From the NCBI GenBank assembly GCA_937871635.1, contig CALMNS010000261.1, forward strand, positions 1-12,644: a DNA stretch of 12,644 bases, in the 5' to 3' direction. The notes below the pieces were generated by a model. That model ran no database searches, had not been told where the DNA came from, and saw only the letters and a list, made by a program, of their open reading frames with translations. Position numbers and translations under genes: made by a program. The stretch's first letter is position 1. Each line of letters begins with the position of its first letter. The DNA is from an uncultured Solirubrobacter sp. (GTDB taxonomy: Bacteria; Actinomycetota; Thermoleophilia; Solirubrobacterales; Solirubrobacteraceae). Shown here in pieces: positions 1 through 7,429 of this stretch.

Positions 1-167
1 CGCCCCTTTAGCGTAGGTAGGGGCATCGTATCGGCAGATAGCCGCATCATCTATCCGAGGGTCCAGCTTCGGTCCCGCCTAGCGTCACGGTGGGCGACCC
101 CCCGACAACGTGAAGATGTGGCTACTCGGCGTGCGCCCGGCCAACGGCACAATGCGCTTGCAAGCAA
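1..167. other. Left edge without a recognisable gene
   Basis: I see no convincing gene here. The frame continuing into the transposase remnant at 168 is open in places, but its translation does not match the expected N-terminal part of that transposase family. This is either decayed IS sequence or flanking DNA. No clear terminal inverted repeat could be assigned. Confidence 0.4.
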
Positions 168-452
168 CGGTCGTCAGCGAGGACGGCAAGACTGGAACGC
201 GCGGCGAGCCGAAGATCCTGCCACGACGACGTCGCAGTCCGGGTGATTACCGCGAACCAGGCACCGGACCACACGACGATCGCGCGATTCCGCCAGCGCC
301 ACGAGACCGCCCTCGCCGGGTTGTTCGGCGACGTGCTCGCGCTCGGCGCCGAAGCCGGTCTGGTCAACGTCGGAGTCATCGCGATCGACGGCACGAAGCT
401 GCACGCCAACGCGTCTGAGCACGCCAACCGCAAGTATGAGCAGCTCGCCGCG
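168..452 (+). pseudogene. IS1182/IS5-like transposase remnant (N-terminal DUF772-type region)
   Basis: The frame reads RSSARTARLERAASRRSCHDDVAVRVITANQ in effect (given here only as its landmarks CHDDVAVRVITANQ, PDHTTIARFRQRHE, AGLVNVGVIAIDGTKLHANAS and ANRKYEQLA). These are the conserved blocks of the N-terminal half of DDE transposases of the IS1182/IS5 superfamily. The first catalytic Asp lies in the IAIDGTK block. The start of the gene is missing or scrambled before about 168. Homology stops at about 452, where unrelated sequence begins, so the rest of the DDE domain is absent. It cannot be functional. A GTG at 243 could start a short open frame running to 584, but that would be a fragment. 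It marks an insertion or recombination scar beside the caspase operon. Confidence 0.75.
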
Positions 453-571
453 CGAGACCCTCGACTGCAGATCGCGTCGTCAACTGTGAGTTCAAGCGCC
501 AGCGCGTCGATCACCGCAACATCGCGCTGCTCATCACAGAACGGCTTGTCGTGCACACGGCGCCTCGGTAG
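440..571 (+). pseudogene. Orphan C-terminal coding tail fused to the transposase scar
   Basis: In a different frame from the transposase remnant, about 43 codons are open from just after a TGA at 437-439 to a TAG at 569-571. The last part reads as plausible protein (VNCEFKRQRVDHRNIALLI, then TERLVVHTAPR). Its TAG overlaps a GTG at 571 that is in frame with the caspase gene, the kind of contact seen in translationally coupled genes. I infer that this is the end of a gene that once preceded the caspase gene and lost its 5' part when the IS remnant arrived. The alternative is a frameshifted continuation of the transposase. I do not recognise the family. Confidence 0.35.
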
Positions 572-612
572 TGTCGGCCGATGAAGGCGATGAGCGCCGG
601 GGAGTGAGCGGA

Positions 613-1761
613 GTGGCATGTCTGCACGGGCTCGTAATCGGCGTGAGCCACTACCCGCACTCGACGGATCCCGTGCTGAGATCGATCGCGGGGCCCGCCA
701 TCTCCGCGGCGCGCTTCGCCGAATGGCTCCGCACGAGGTGGAACCACCCCGGCGTCACGTTGGGCTCCCTCGAGGTGCTGCTCTCGCCGATCGACGACGA
801 GGCTGCGACGGCGCTCACGGTCGCCGGTGAGGTCGCCGGCCCGGCCGATGCCGAGCACGTGAAGCTGGCGGTCTCAGAGTGGGCGAAGCGCTGCGACGTC
901 AGCACGGAGGACATCGCTTTGCTGTACGTCGCCGGGCACGGGACCGAGAGCCTCTACGGGGGCGGTGTCCTGCTGCTGGAGGACTACGACGAGCCAGGGT
1001 CCGGCGCGCTGGGTAACGCCCTGGACCTCGACCACGTTCGCAAGGCGATCGGCACCAAGCGCGCCTACGCTGACTTCATCTTCGTCGATGCCTGCCGCTT
1101 CACGACAGACGCGCAATTCGACGCCGCCGACGCCAGCCCGCTCAAGCCGATCAAGTGGAAGAGGGAGGATGCGACGCTCCGCACGCACCTAAAAGTCTTC
1201 TACGGGGCGGCCCCGGACCAGAGCTCCTACACCTTGCCCGAGGCGACGGTACTCGAGCACGGGACGATGTTCTGCAAGGCGCTCATGGCGGGTGTCGACG
1301 GAGGGGCCGTCGACCTCGACGACGACGGCGGCTTCTGCGTGTCGGCGAACCGCCTCCTTGAGGCCATCGCGCGTGGTGTCGAGTCGGAGGCGGGCGCCTC
1401 GAACGAGGTCTATGCGCGCAAGATCAGGGCGACGACCGAGGGGGTCGGGACCTTCATGGACGTCCCCTTCCACTGGCCCGAAAGCATCCCGGTCACGATC
1501 CGGATCGAGCTCGACCCCGCCGGCGCCGCCGGCGAGGCAGAGGCCGCGCTGCTTAAACTCAGGAAGGCGAGCGTGGCGACGCATCACTGCAACGTCACGC
1601 TTGTGCCGCACCCGTCCGAGCTAACCGTCGAGAGCGGCAAGTACCGGCTCCGCCTTAACAACGTGCCGCAGCCTCCGGCTCGCTTCGACCAGGAGAACGA
1701 CTTCGTCGTGATGCCCTCCGCGACCCACTGGAAGGTCGAAGTGCACTATGTCGGAGAATGA
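613..1761 (+). CDS. Caspase-like cysteine protease (peptidase C14 family)
   Basis: A predicted caspase/metacaspase-fold protease of 382 residues. The N-terminus has the usual first strand (LVIGVSHY). The catalytic His is in YVAGHGTE (codon 937-939) and the catalytic Cys in FIFVDACRF (codon 1093-1095); DACR is the common bacterial form. A beta-rich C-terminal domain of unknown type follows (about 1480-1758). There is no signal peptide or membrane helix, so it should be cytoplasmic. I chose the GTG at 613 because GGGGAG lies 9 bases upstream and the family starts close to strand 1. GTG 571 would add 14 acidic residues and overlaps the upstream TAG, but has no visible ribosome site. The stop overlaps the next gene by 14 bases, so the two are surely co-translated. 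By analogy with bacterial caspase conflict systems, a membrane-acting partner is a plausible substrate; that is inference. Confidence 0.85.
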   Translation: MACLHGLVIGVSHYPHSTDPVLRSIAGPAISAARFAEWLRTRWNHPGVTLGSLEVLLSPIDDEAATALTVAGEVAGPADAEHVKLAVSEWAKRCDVSTEDIALLYVAGHGTESLYGGGVLLLEDYDEPGSGALGNALDLDHVRKAIGTKRAYADFIFVDACRFTTDAQFDAADASPLKPIKWKREDATLRTHLKVFYGAAPDQSSYTLPEATVLEHGTMFCKALMAGVDGGAVDLDDDGGFCVSANRLLEAIARGVESEAGASNEVYARKIRATTEGVGTFMDVPFHWPESIPVTIRIELDPAGAAGEAEAALLKLRKASVATHHCNVTLVPHPSELTVESGKYRLRLNNVPQPPARFDQENDFVVMPSATHWKVEVHYVGE

Positions 1762-3478
1762 GAGCGGCAACGCAGGTCTGGCCGAGCGCGCGCACGACAC
1801 GCCCTCGGGCGCTGGGACGGCGTGGGCGTCGGTCGTGCTCCCGCTCGCGATCGACGTGCCGGCCCGCTACGCCGTACCGGTCGAGGTGCGGGCGGCCGGC
1901 GGGTCTCTGTTCGGCTATGTCTCGGCCGACGGCCGCTACTACGCCGCACCTTCCGGCGAGGTCACGTTCATCGCGCACCTGCCAGACGGCCGAGTGCTCC
2001 AGGCGTCGACCGAGCTACGGCCGCGGACGAGCGTCCGTATCACGCTGCAGGGCGACACGACGCCGCGCGAGCGCCCGCCCTCGGGCTCGACGCTGCTCGA
2101 TCAGCAGCGGACGGCGCTTCGGTTCTATGTGCAATCGTCGCTCGACTCCGCGAAGCGGTCCCGCAGGACATCGCTCTCGTCGGCACTAATGCAGTCCGCC
2201 GACGAGCTGCGGCTGGAACTGACGAAGCATGCCGCGGGGGTGCAGTTTCTCCAGCTCACCGCCCCGGCGGCGTTCCCGATGAACGTCGCCTATGCGTCGG
2301 GGGCCGGCGTAAAGCTGGTCCGGCTCGACCGCAGGCTCGCGGCCGACGTCGTCGTGCTCGACGAGCGGGTGGAGCTGGCGCTCGAGTACCTCCAGCGAGG
2401 CCGGGTTCAGGAGGCGGCCACGACGCTCCGGTTGCAGGGCGTCTCCCTCCACGACGCGCAGCGCCTGGACGATGTCACGACAGCCGTCGTGCTCCTGTTC
2501 GTCCTGCTGGCCACGAGCGACGAGCCGGCGCAACTGCACGAGATCGAGCGCGCCGCGCTGCGGATTGCGACCAGGCACCCGGACGTTTCGGACCTCCGCG
2601 TCATCGCGGCGGAGTGCGCCGCGCTCCAGCTACGCGACGCCGACGCGCTCGCCGAACTGGCCGGGCTCCAGCAGGCCGGTCTGCCGCTGCTCCACCGCAG
2701 TTTCATTCGGGCCGCGCGCAGGCTCTCGGAACACGCCACGACGGGCTTCGATGCCGCCGGGCCGAACGGCGACACCGCCACGCTGGCCGCCGTCCACGCC
2801 CGCCTACAAGAGCTCGCGCCGCACGTCGACGCGGCCAGCCAGATGCTGGTCATCACGGGCCGTGCGCCGGACGCACCGGGCGAGGTGCCGCTCTGGCGCC
2901 GGATCGGAGCGCCGCTACGGCGGTTCGCTACCGAGCAGGGAATTGTCGTCAAGTCCGACTCAAAGGGGAGGGAAGCGACCATGGCAGAGCCCGCATTGGA
3001 CCCCGCCGTACCGGCGACCGGCGAGAGCGCCGAAGCAAGGGGCGAGTCGAAAGCGACCGCCGCGGCTCCGACCAAGCTCGCACTCATCACCGCGGTCGTG
3101 GCGCTGGCCGTTTGGATCGGATTCGCGGTCTACCTGATCGTGATGTCGGATGCCAAGGAAACGGAGTGGACCCGAATTGCGTGGGTGTTCGCGTCCGTCG
3201 AGGCGGTCGCCTTTGCAGCGGCTGGACTACTTTTCGGTACGACCATCAACCGCCAGCGGGCCGAGCAGGCCGAGCAGAAGGCGAACGCGAATCAGAAGGA
3301 CGCGGAGGGAGGCCGGGCGCTGGCCGCGACGTTGAAGGCCGAGGAGCCCGCAGTCGTACAGGAGGGCGGCGCGGAGGGTGGCCCGAGGGCGATGGGAGGG
3401 CGCGGAGGAGGCGCCGATGACGCGGCGGCACAACTCGCGGCGCGCCACGCCCGGCTCGCCCGGCAGTTCTTCCCGTAG
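1748..3478 (+). CDS. Caspase-partner protein with C-terminal two-helix membrane module
   Basis: A 576-residue protein I do not recognise as a named family. Residues about 25-115 are beta-rich (a probable small sandwich). Residues about 120-400 are helical, with TPR-like stretches such as LALEYLQRGRVQEAA. Residues about 400-443 form a flexible linker rich in Ala, Glu, Lys and Arg. Two hydrophobic helices follow (444-466 and 477-500) joined by about ten residues, then a charged Q/E/A-rich segment likely to be coiled coil, and a Gly/Arg-rich tail. There is no signal peptide. The ATG lies inside the caspase gene's last codons (14-base overlap). The layout of protease, bulky soluble domain, basic linker and membrane hairpin suggests a membrane effector held inactive until cleaved. 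This is inferred; a membrane-anchored sensor or scaffold is equally possible. Confidence 0.8.
   Translation: MSENESGNAGLAERAHDTPSGAGTAWASVVLPLAIDVPARYAVPVEVRAAGGSLFGYVSADGRYYAAPSGEVTFIAHLPDGRVLQASTELRPRTSVRITLQGDTTPRERPPSGSTLLDQQRTALRFYVQSSLDSAKRSRRTSLSSALMQSADELRLELTKHAAGVQFLQLTAPAAFPMNVAYASGAGVKLVRLDRRLAADVVVLDERVELALEYLQRGRVQEAATTLRLQGVSLHDAQRLDDVTTAVVLLFVLLATSDEPAQLHEIERAALRIATRHPDVSDLRVIAAECAALQLRDADALAELAGLQQAGLPLLHRSFIRAARRLSEHATTGFDAAGPNGDTATLAAVHARLQELAPHVDAASQMLVITGRAPDAPGEVPLWRRIGAPLRRFATEQGIVVKSDSKGREATMAEPALDPAVPATGESAEARGESKATAAAPTKLALITAVVALAVWIGFAVYLIVMSDAKETEWTRIAWVFASVEAVAFAAAGLLFGTTINRQRAEQAEQKANANQKDAEGGRALAATLKAEEPAVVQEGGAEGGPRAMGGRGGGADDAAAQLAARHARLARQFFP
2961..2983 (+). 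promoter_or_regulatory. Internal ribosome-binding site and in-frame ATG
   Basis: A purine-rich AGGGGAGGGAAG sequence lies just before an ATG at 2981, which is in frame with the 1748-3478 gene (Met412). Initiation here would give a free 165-residue protein with only the linker, the two membrane helices and the coiled-coil tail. The site falls exactly at the domain boundary, which makes chance less likely, but internal Shine-Dalgarno-like stretches do occur by chance. Confidence 0.4.
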
Positions 3479-3482
3479 GCCG

Positions 3483-3518
3483 GCGAAGCGAACCCGGTGC
3501 CGCCCCGCCTCGCTTCGC
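3483..3518 (+). terminator. Possible terminator hairpin after the caspase operon
   Basis: GCGAAGCGA (3483-3491) and TCGCTTCGC (3510-3518) form a perfect 9-bp stem with an 18-base loop, starting four bases after the stop at 3478. There is no T-run, as is common in high-GC actinobacteria, so the role is likely but not proven. Confidence 0.45.
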
Positions 3519-3967
3519 ACCAGTAGCGCTAGCAGCAAGTACTAGCTGTGCACTCTGCTGTTCACTTTGCTGTTCATCGCGTGGAACAGCGGCTGCCCTC
3601 GAATCTCCTGCTCAGAGGGGGTGTTTGGGGCGGGTCCTGCATCCGACCTCCCTACGTGAGTTCCAAAAGGAGGGGGAGGGTGAGGTCGGATCAGTCCTGG
3701 AAGTGGAAGGTGGTCAGGGGGGTTCGAGGGCGGGTGAATCGAGTGGTCAGAAGGCGTGGATGGACATGAAGAGGGGAAGGACAAGATGGAGCGGATGACG
3801 GCAGAGGTCGAGAGAATTCGAAGCGGACCAAGTGCGGGACGATGGGGCAGGCGTGAGCAGGAGAGCAGGCGCGGCGCCTGGAGGGGGTCCGAGGTGATGC
3901 TGGGCGGAGAGGGCGCCTGATGAGCGCCGGGACGCGTGAGATGCTTTCGCCCGTGAAGGGCACCTAG
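3519..3967. other. Non-coding, purine-rich leader region before the integrase
   Basis: No convincing gene is seen in these 449 bases. Open frames exist on both strands, but they read as low-complexity Arg/Gly or Pro/Ser strings. From about 3660 to 3960 the plus strand is strongly enriched in G and A, unlike the flanking genes. A short direct repeat of TGCTGTTCA occurs near 3555-3575. The region presumably holds the integrase promoter and regulatory DNA; no promoter could be assigned. Confidence 0.5.
3641..3691. repeat. 10-bp perfect inverted repeat
   Basis: ATCCGACCTC (3641-3650) and GAGGTCGGAT (3682-3691) are exact reverse complements separated by 31 bases. This could be an operator, a transcript hairpin or a remnant of an element end. 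Nothing else distinguishes these. Confidence 0.45.
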
Positions 3968-4018
3968 ATGGCTGCGCGTCGCTCGTACGGCACGGGCTCG
4001 CTCTACGTCAGGGCAGAC
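3968..4018 (+). pseudogene. Tyrosine recombinase, first 17 codons (5' part of split gene)
   Basis: ATG at 3968 opens MAARRSYGTGSLYVRAD, a typical phage-type integrase N-terminus with the YGTGSLYVR strand. GAAGGG lies about nine bases upstream. The reading frame is broken at 4018 by the IS256-family element. Joining base 4018 to base 5491 continues in frame into the rest of the integrase (NGRETWIGHWRSNGRQVKR). As it stands the 5' piece reads a few residues into the IS and stops at a TGA at 4031. Confidence 0.85.
4011..4018. repeat. Left target-site duplication of the IS256-family element
   Basis: GGGCAGAC here matches exactly the eight bases at 5483-5490 on the other side of the element. Eight to nine base duplications are characteristic of IS256-family transposition. 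Confidence 0.85.
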
Positions 4019-4043
4019 GAGGCTGTCCGGTGAACTGTGTGTG
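4019..4043 (+). repeat. IS256-family left terminal inverted repeat
   Basis: This 25-base end pairs with 5458-5482, with mismatches only at positions 2, 4 and 12. Confidence 0.85.
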
Positions 4044-4065
4044 AGCCGCGGCGACTTGTTGTTGG

Positions 4066-5348
4066 TTAGCCGGGGAAGCGGTCTTCGAAGTGGATCTTGA
4101 GGCGTGCGCGCGCGGCTGTCCAGGTCCGGTTGCGTTGCCACTTGGCGTCGGCCTTGATGAGGGCGAGGTAGATGAGCTTGGTCGCGGCCTGCTCGTCGGG
4201 GAAGTGCCCGCGAGTTTTGATCGCTTTGCGGATCTGGCGGTGCAGGCCCTCGATGGTGTTGGTGGTGTAGACGGCCTTGCGCAGCTCGCCGGGCAGCGCC
4301 AGGAACGGCGTCACGTGCGTCCACGAGGTGCGCCAGGCGGCGACGGTGGCGGGGTAGCGCTCGCCCCACTCGGCTTGAAAGGCATCGAGCTCTGAGAGCG
4401 CGGCGTCGGCGTTAGCGGCGGTGTAGATCGGCTTCAGCGCGGCGGCGACCTTGCGCTGGTCGCGGTAGTTGACGTAGCGCAGCGAGGCGCGGAGGAGGTG
4501 GACGATGCAGGTCTGCACCCAGGTCTGCGGGAAGACCGCCTCGATCGCATCGGGGAAGCCGGTGAGCCCGTCGACGCAGGCGATCAGGACATCCTGGATG
4601 CCGGGCGCTGCAGATCGTTGAGGACGGCGAGCCAGAACTTCGCGCCCTCGGTCTCCTGCCACCACAGGCCGAGAACCTCGCGCTCGCCGTCGCAGGTCAC
4701 GCCGAGCGCGAGGGAGCAGCAGCGGTTCTGGACCGAGCGGTCCTCGCGGACCTTGACTCGCATCGCGTCGAAGTAGACGATCGGATACACCGGGTCCAAG
4801 GGCCGGGTCCGCCACGCCGCGACGTCCTCGAGGACCGCGTCGGTGATCTGCGAGATGGTGTCGCGGCCGATCTCGGTGCCGTAGAGCTCGCTCAGGTGGC
4901 TTGAGATGTCACGAACGGTCATCCCGCCGGCGTAGAGCCCGAGGACCTTCTCATCCAGGCCCGCCAGCCGCGTCGCGCGTTTGGGCAGGATCTGCGGCTC
5001 AAAGCTGCCCTCGCGGTCGCGCGGCGTGCGAATCTCGACCGGCCCGAGGTCGCTCTGCACCGTCTTTGAGCTCGCGCCGTTGCGGACGTTTCGGCCCTGC
5101 GGCCGCCCTCCGGGCGAGTGCCCAAGGTGCTCGGTCGGCTCCGCCTCCAACGCCGCCTCGACGACCCGCCCGGCGAGCTGCGAGAGCAGGCCCCCCGGGC
5201 CGGACAGCTCCTCAGGCTTCAGGCCGCGGACGGCGTCATCAAGCGCCCCCTCGGGCAGCAGCTCAGCGAGGCGGTCGACGACCTCCTCAGCCGGCTCGAC
5301 GGGCTTGGCGCCCCTCTGAGGGCGCCGCTTGGACTGCATCGTGCTCAT
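4066..5348 (-). pseudogene. IS256-family (mutator-like) transposase, single frameshift
   Basis: A DDE transposase read from ATG 5348 to TAA at 4066. The N-terminal helical region and the DLGPVEIRTPRDREGSFEP strand are typical of IS256 proteins. The first catalytic Asp is in VYFDAMRVKVR, the second in IACVDGLTGFPDAI, a conserved C-x-x-H in TCIVHLLR, and the catalytic Glu in TNTIEGLHRQIRK. The frame changes at about 4601-4607: one frame ends LNDLQRPASRMS at a TGA (4584-4586), while the continuing frame resumes at IQDVLIACVDG. A single missing base in the G-rich run explains it. It is therefore inactive unless the change is a sequencing error. IS256 transposases are not known to use programmed frameshifting. 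Confidence 0.85.
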
Positions 5349-5457
5349 GGTGATGGGTCTCCTTCTGGGCCGCCCGCCGGGCCGGCCACGACGCTCGCCC
5401 CTCCGGGGCTCCCGTCGCGACCGGCCCGGCGACCAGCACCGGATCGCTCACCACGAC

Positions 5458-5482
5458 CACACACAGTTCATCGGACAGACCC
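5458..5482 (-). repeat. IS256-family right terminal inverted repeat
   Basis: The reverse complement matches the left end at 22 of 25 bases. It is followed immediately by the second copy of the GGGCAGAC duplication. Confidence 0.85.
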
Positions 5483-5490
5483 GGGCAGAC
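5483..5490. repeat. Right target-site duplication of the IS256-family element
   Basis: GGGCAGAC, identical to 4011-4018. Precise loss of 4019-5490 would rebuild the integrase frame. Confidence 0.85.
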
Positions 5491-6651
5491 CGCAATGGCC
5501 GCGAGACGTGGATCGGTCACTGGCGGTCAAACGGCCGCCAAGTCAAGCGCGCGATCGGCCCCAAGCGGGCCACCGGCAGTCGCGACGGACTCACGCGACC
5601 GCAGGCCGAGGCCGAGATGCGGCGCCTGATCGCCACGGTGACCGTCGCGCCCGCCGTGGGCGTCCAGCTCACGATCCGCGACCTCGGCGACCGCTACGTC
5701 GAGCAGCAGCGCCGGCAGGGACGCAAGCGCGCGTCGATCGTCGCCGTCGAGTCCGTTCTTAAGATCTGGCTCGAGCCGCACTTCGGCGACCGGCCGGTCG
5801 ACACGATCACCCCCGAGGACGTTGCCGACTTCATGCGGCTACTCGAGGAGGGCCGGAAGCCCGCCTCGACCGGCAAGCCGCGACCGCTCAGCGTCAAGTC
5901 GATCAGGAATTACATGATCCATCTGTCCGCGCTGTTCAACCTCGCCGAGCGGAAGGAATGGGTTAGGAGCAACCCGTGCCGCCGCGTCGACCTCCCGGCC
6001 GCCGAGCCGATCAGCGAGGACATCCGGTTCCTCGACCCGCACGAAGTCACCGCACTGGCCGACAACGCCCGCCCCGGGCCGTACCAGCACATCGATCGGG
6101 CGCTCTACCTCACCGCCGCCATGACCGGGCTACGCCTGGGCGAACTCGTCGCGCTCAGATGGCGCGACGTGGATTGGACCGCCGGCCGCATCCGAGTCCG
6201 GCAGAACCACGTGCTCGGCGAGTTCGGCACCCCGAAGTCCAGGCGCTCCACCCGATCCGTCCCGATGGCTGACGCCGTGGCCGTCGAGCTCGACCGCCTC
6301 TCGACGACCACGCGCAACCCCGGCGACGACGACCTCGTGTTCGGCCACCCGCTAGACGGGACACCGATCAGCAAGGCCGAGATCCTTAAGCGATACCGCA
6401 AGGCGCTCAGGGCCGCCCAGCTCGACGAGGCGTTGACCTTCCACTGCCTGAGACACACCTTCGGCACCCGCATGGCCGCGGCCGGCGTGCCGATGAGGAC
6501 TCTGCAGGAGTGGCTGGGCCACCGCGACGTGCAGACGACTCAGATCTACGCCGACTACGCCCCGTCCGCGCACGAGGCCGCGATGGTGGCCACCGCGTTC
6601 GCCGCCGGGGACCCCCGGACCGGCAGGGAAGGGTCGGTCACTCCGGGCTGA
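5491..6651 (+). pseudogene. Tyrosine recombinase/integrase, 3' part (386 codons) of IS-split gene
   Basis: A phage-type site-specific recombinase that would integrate or excise a mobile element. After the arm-binding N-terminal part comes a SAM-like core-binding domain (about 5650-5970, with LGDRYVEQQRRQGRK and LEPHFGDRPVDTITPEDV). The catalytic domain has Arg in TGLRLGEL (6133-6135), His and Arg in HCLRHTFGTR (6442-6444 and 6451-6453), His in WLGHRDVQ (6520-6522) and the nucleophile Tyr in QIYADYAP (6547-6549). The catalytic set is thus complete. Joined to 3968-4018 it would be 403 residues, normal for the family. At present the 3' part stays open back to an ATG at 5329 inside the IS, so an IS-integrase fusion of 440 residues is possible, but its native N-terminus is lost. 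It overlaps the convergent gene by 14 bases. Confidence 0.85.
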
Positions 6652-7245
6652 GGTCGGCAGGCCGAATCGTTATGACCTGATCGTCGGGGACAGCGTCCAG
6701 GTCGGGGATCACAAACGGGAGGCCATGCTCCGGAGGGTGCGGCGGCTCTGCCCAAGGCGACCGGATGACCACGCCGTTGGCGAGCTTGACCATCACCCGG
6801 AAGCGGCCCTGCCAGTCGAACGCCTTGGATCCGTCGAGCGGCAAGAAGAACGCCTGCTGATCCCGAGGCCTGACCTCGACCGTCCCTTCGGCACGGCGCA
6901 CCACGACGTAGATAGCCGGCTGGGTCTCGCTCTCGAGCCGGATCTCGTAGACATACTCCGGAGCCTCGCCACGATTGGAGATCGTGATGACCAAGTGGTG
7001 TCGACAGAGGACGGTTTCGCCGACCCTGGGCTCGTCGCCTGGGTCGCCGATTCCGCGCTCCTCCCCAAGTCCGATCTCGATCTCGCTCCTTCTTCGAGTC
7101 GCCTCCCGCGCGCGCTCCCGTCGAGCGTTGACGGTTGAGAGCCCGCGCCATAGATCGCGACCAGGAGGGCGAGGCCGGCGATGATGACGGTCGGCAGGTT
7201 GACCGTGCTGGCGCCGTCCGTTGCTGCGAGGACGAGATCGTGCAC
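6638..7245 (-). pseudogene. One-helix membrane protein of unknown function, frameshifted
   Basis: GTG at 7245 opens MHDLVLAATDGASTVNLPTV, with a hydrophobic helix over VIIAGLALLVAIYGA. Near 7138-7150 the sensible frame changes: the first frame turns into Arg/Ser noise, while another continues LSTVNARRERAREATRR and then a beta-rich domain (HLVITISNRGEAPEYVY, FFLPLDGSKAFDWQGRF) to a TGA at 6638-6640. One missing base after GGCGCG would join them into about 200 residues. This is a common layout for small actinobacterial membrane proteins with a short juxtamembrane coiled region and a cytoplasmic Ig-like domain. I do not recognise a function. The frameshift may be real decay or a sequence error. 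Confidence 0.6.
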
Positions 7246-7407
7246 TGGCGACCATCATGCACCCCGGACCGGTCGAGGTAACGTTCGTGGTAGCAATCGG
7301 AGCGAATCTCACAGCACCTCAGACGACTGAGCGCACGCTGTAGAGCCAAGTAGCACCGGACCGCACCCGCCTTAGCCGTTTCGAGCCCAGTACGGCCCAT
7401 GGCACGA

Positions 7408-7428
7408 AAGCCCCGATTACCGGGGCTT
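7408..7428. terminator. Terminator-like hairpin at the IS3 remnant's left junction
   Basis: AAGCCCCG and CGGGGCTT form an 8-bp stem with a five-base ATTAC loop, preceded by GA. This is the usual shape of a Rho-independent terminator stem, but no T-run follows. Similarity to IS3 orfB begins only a few bases downstream (about 7430-7436), so this hairpin sits at the breakpoint. Confidence 0.4.
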
Positions 7429-7429
7429 G

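Larger units (their letters stand above)
4019..5482. mobile_element. IS256-family insertion sequence, complete ends, 1464 bp
   Basis: Left end 4019-4043 and right end 5458-5482 (reverse complement) match at 22 of 25 positions, sharing CTGTCCG and TGAACTGTGTGTG. The element is flanked by an exact 8-bp duplication and carries one transposase gene on the minus strand. The length is usual for the family. It sits inside the integrase gene, in the opposite orientation. The intact ends mean it could still be moved by a transposase supplied in trans, though its own gene is frameshifted. Confidence 0.9.

Noticed and set aside
3542..4369. A 275-codon minus-strand open frame
   Set aside because: Its first part is the IS256 transposase in the wrong frame, and the rest is a Pro/Ser-rich complement of the purine-rich leader.
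7325..7350. TGAGCGCACG as a possible left end of the IS3 element
   Set aside because: Only the first five bases match the complement of the right end, and IS3 coding similarity does not start until about 7436.
7365..7400. TTTCGAGCCCAG resembling a tRNA T-arm, possibly an attachment-site tRNA fragment
   Set aside because: The flanking bases do not form a 5-bp T-stem in either register, and no acceptor stem or CCA context is present.
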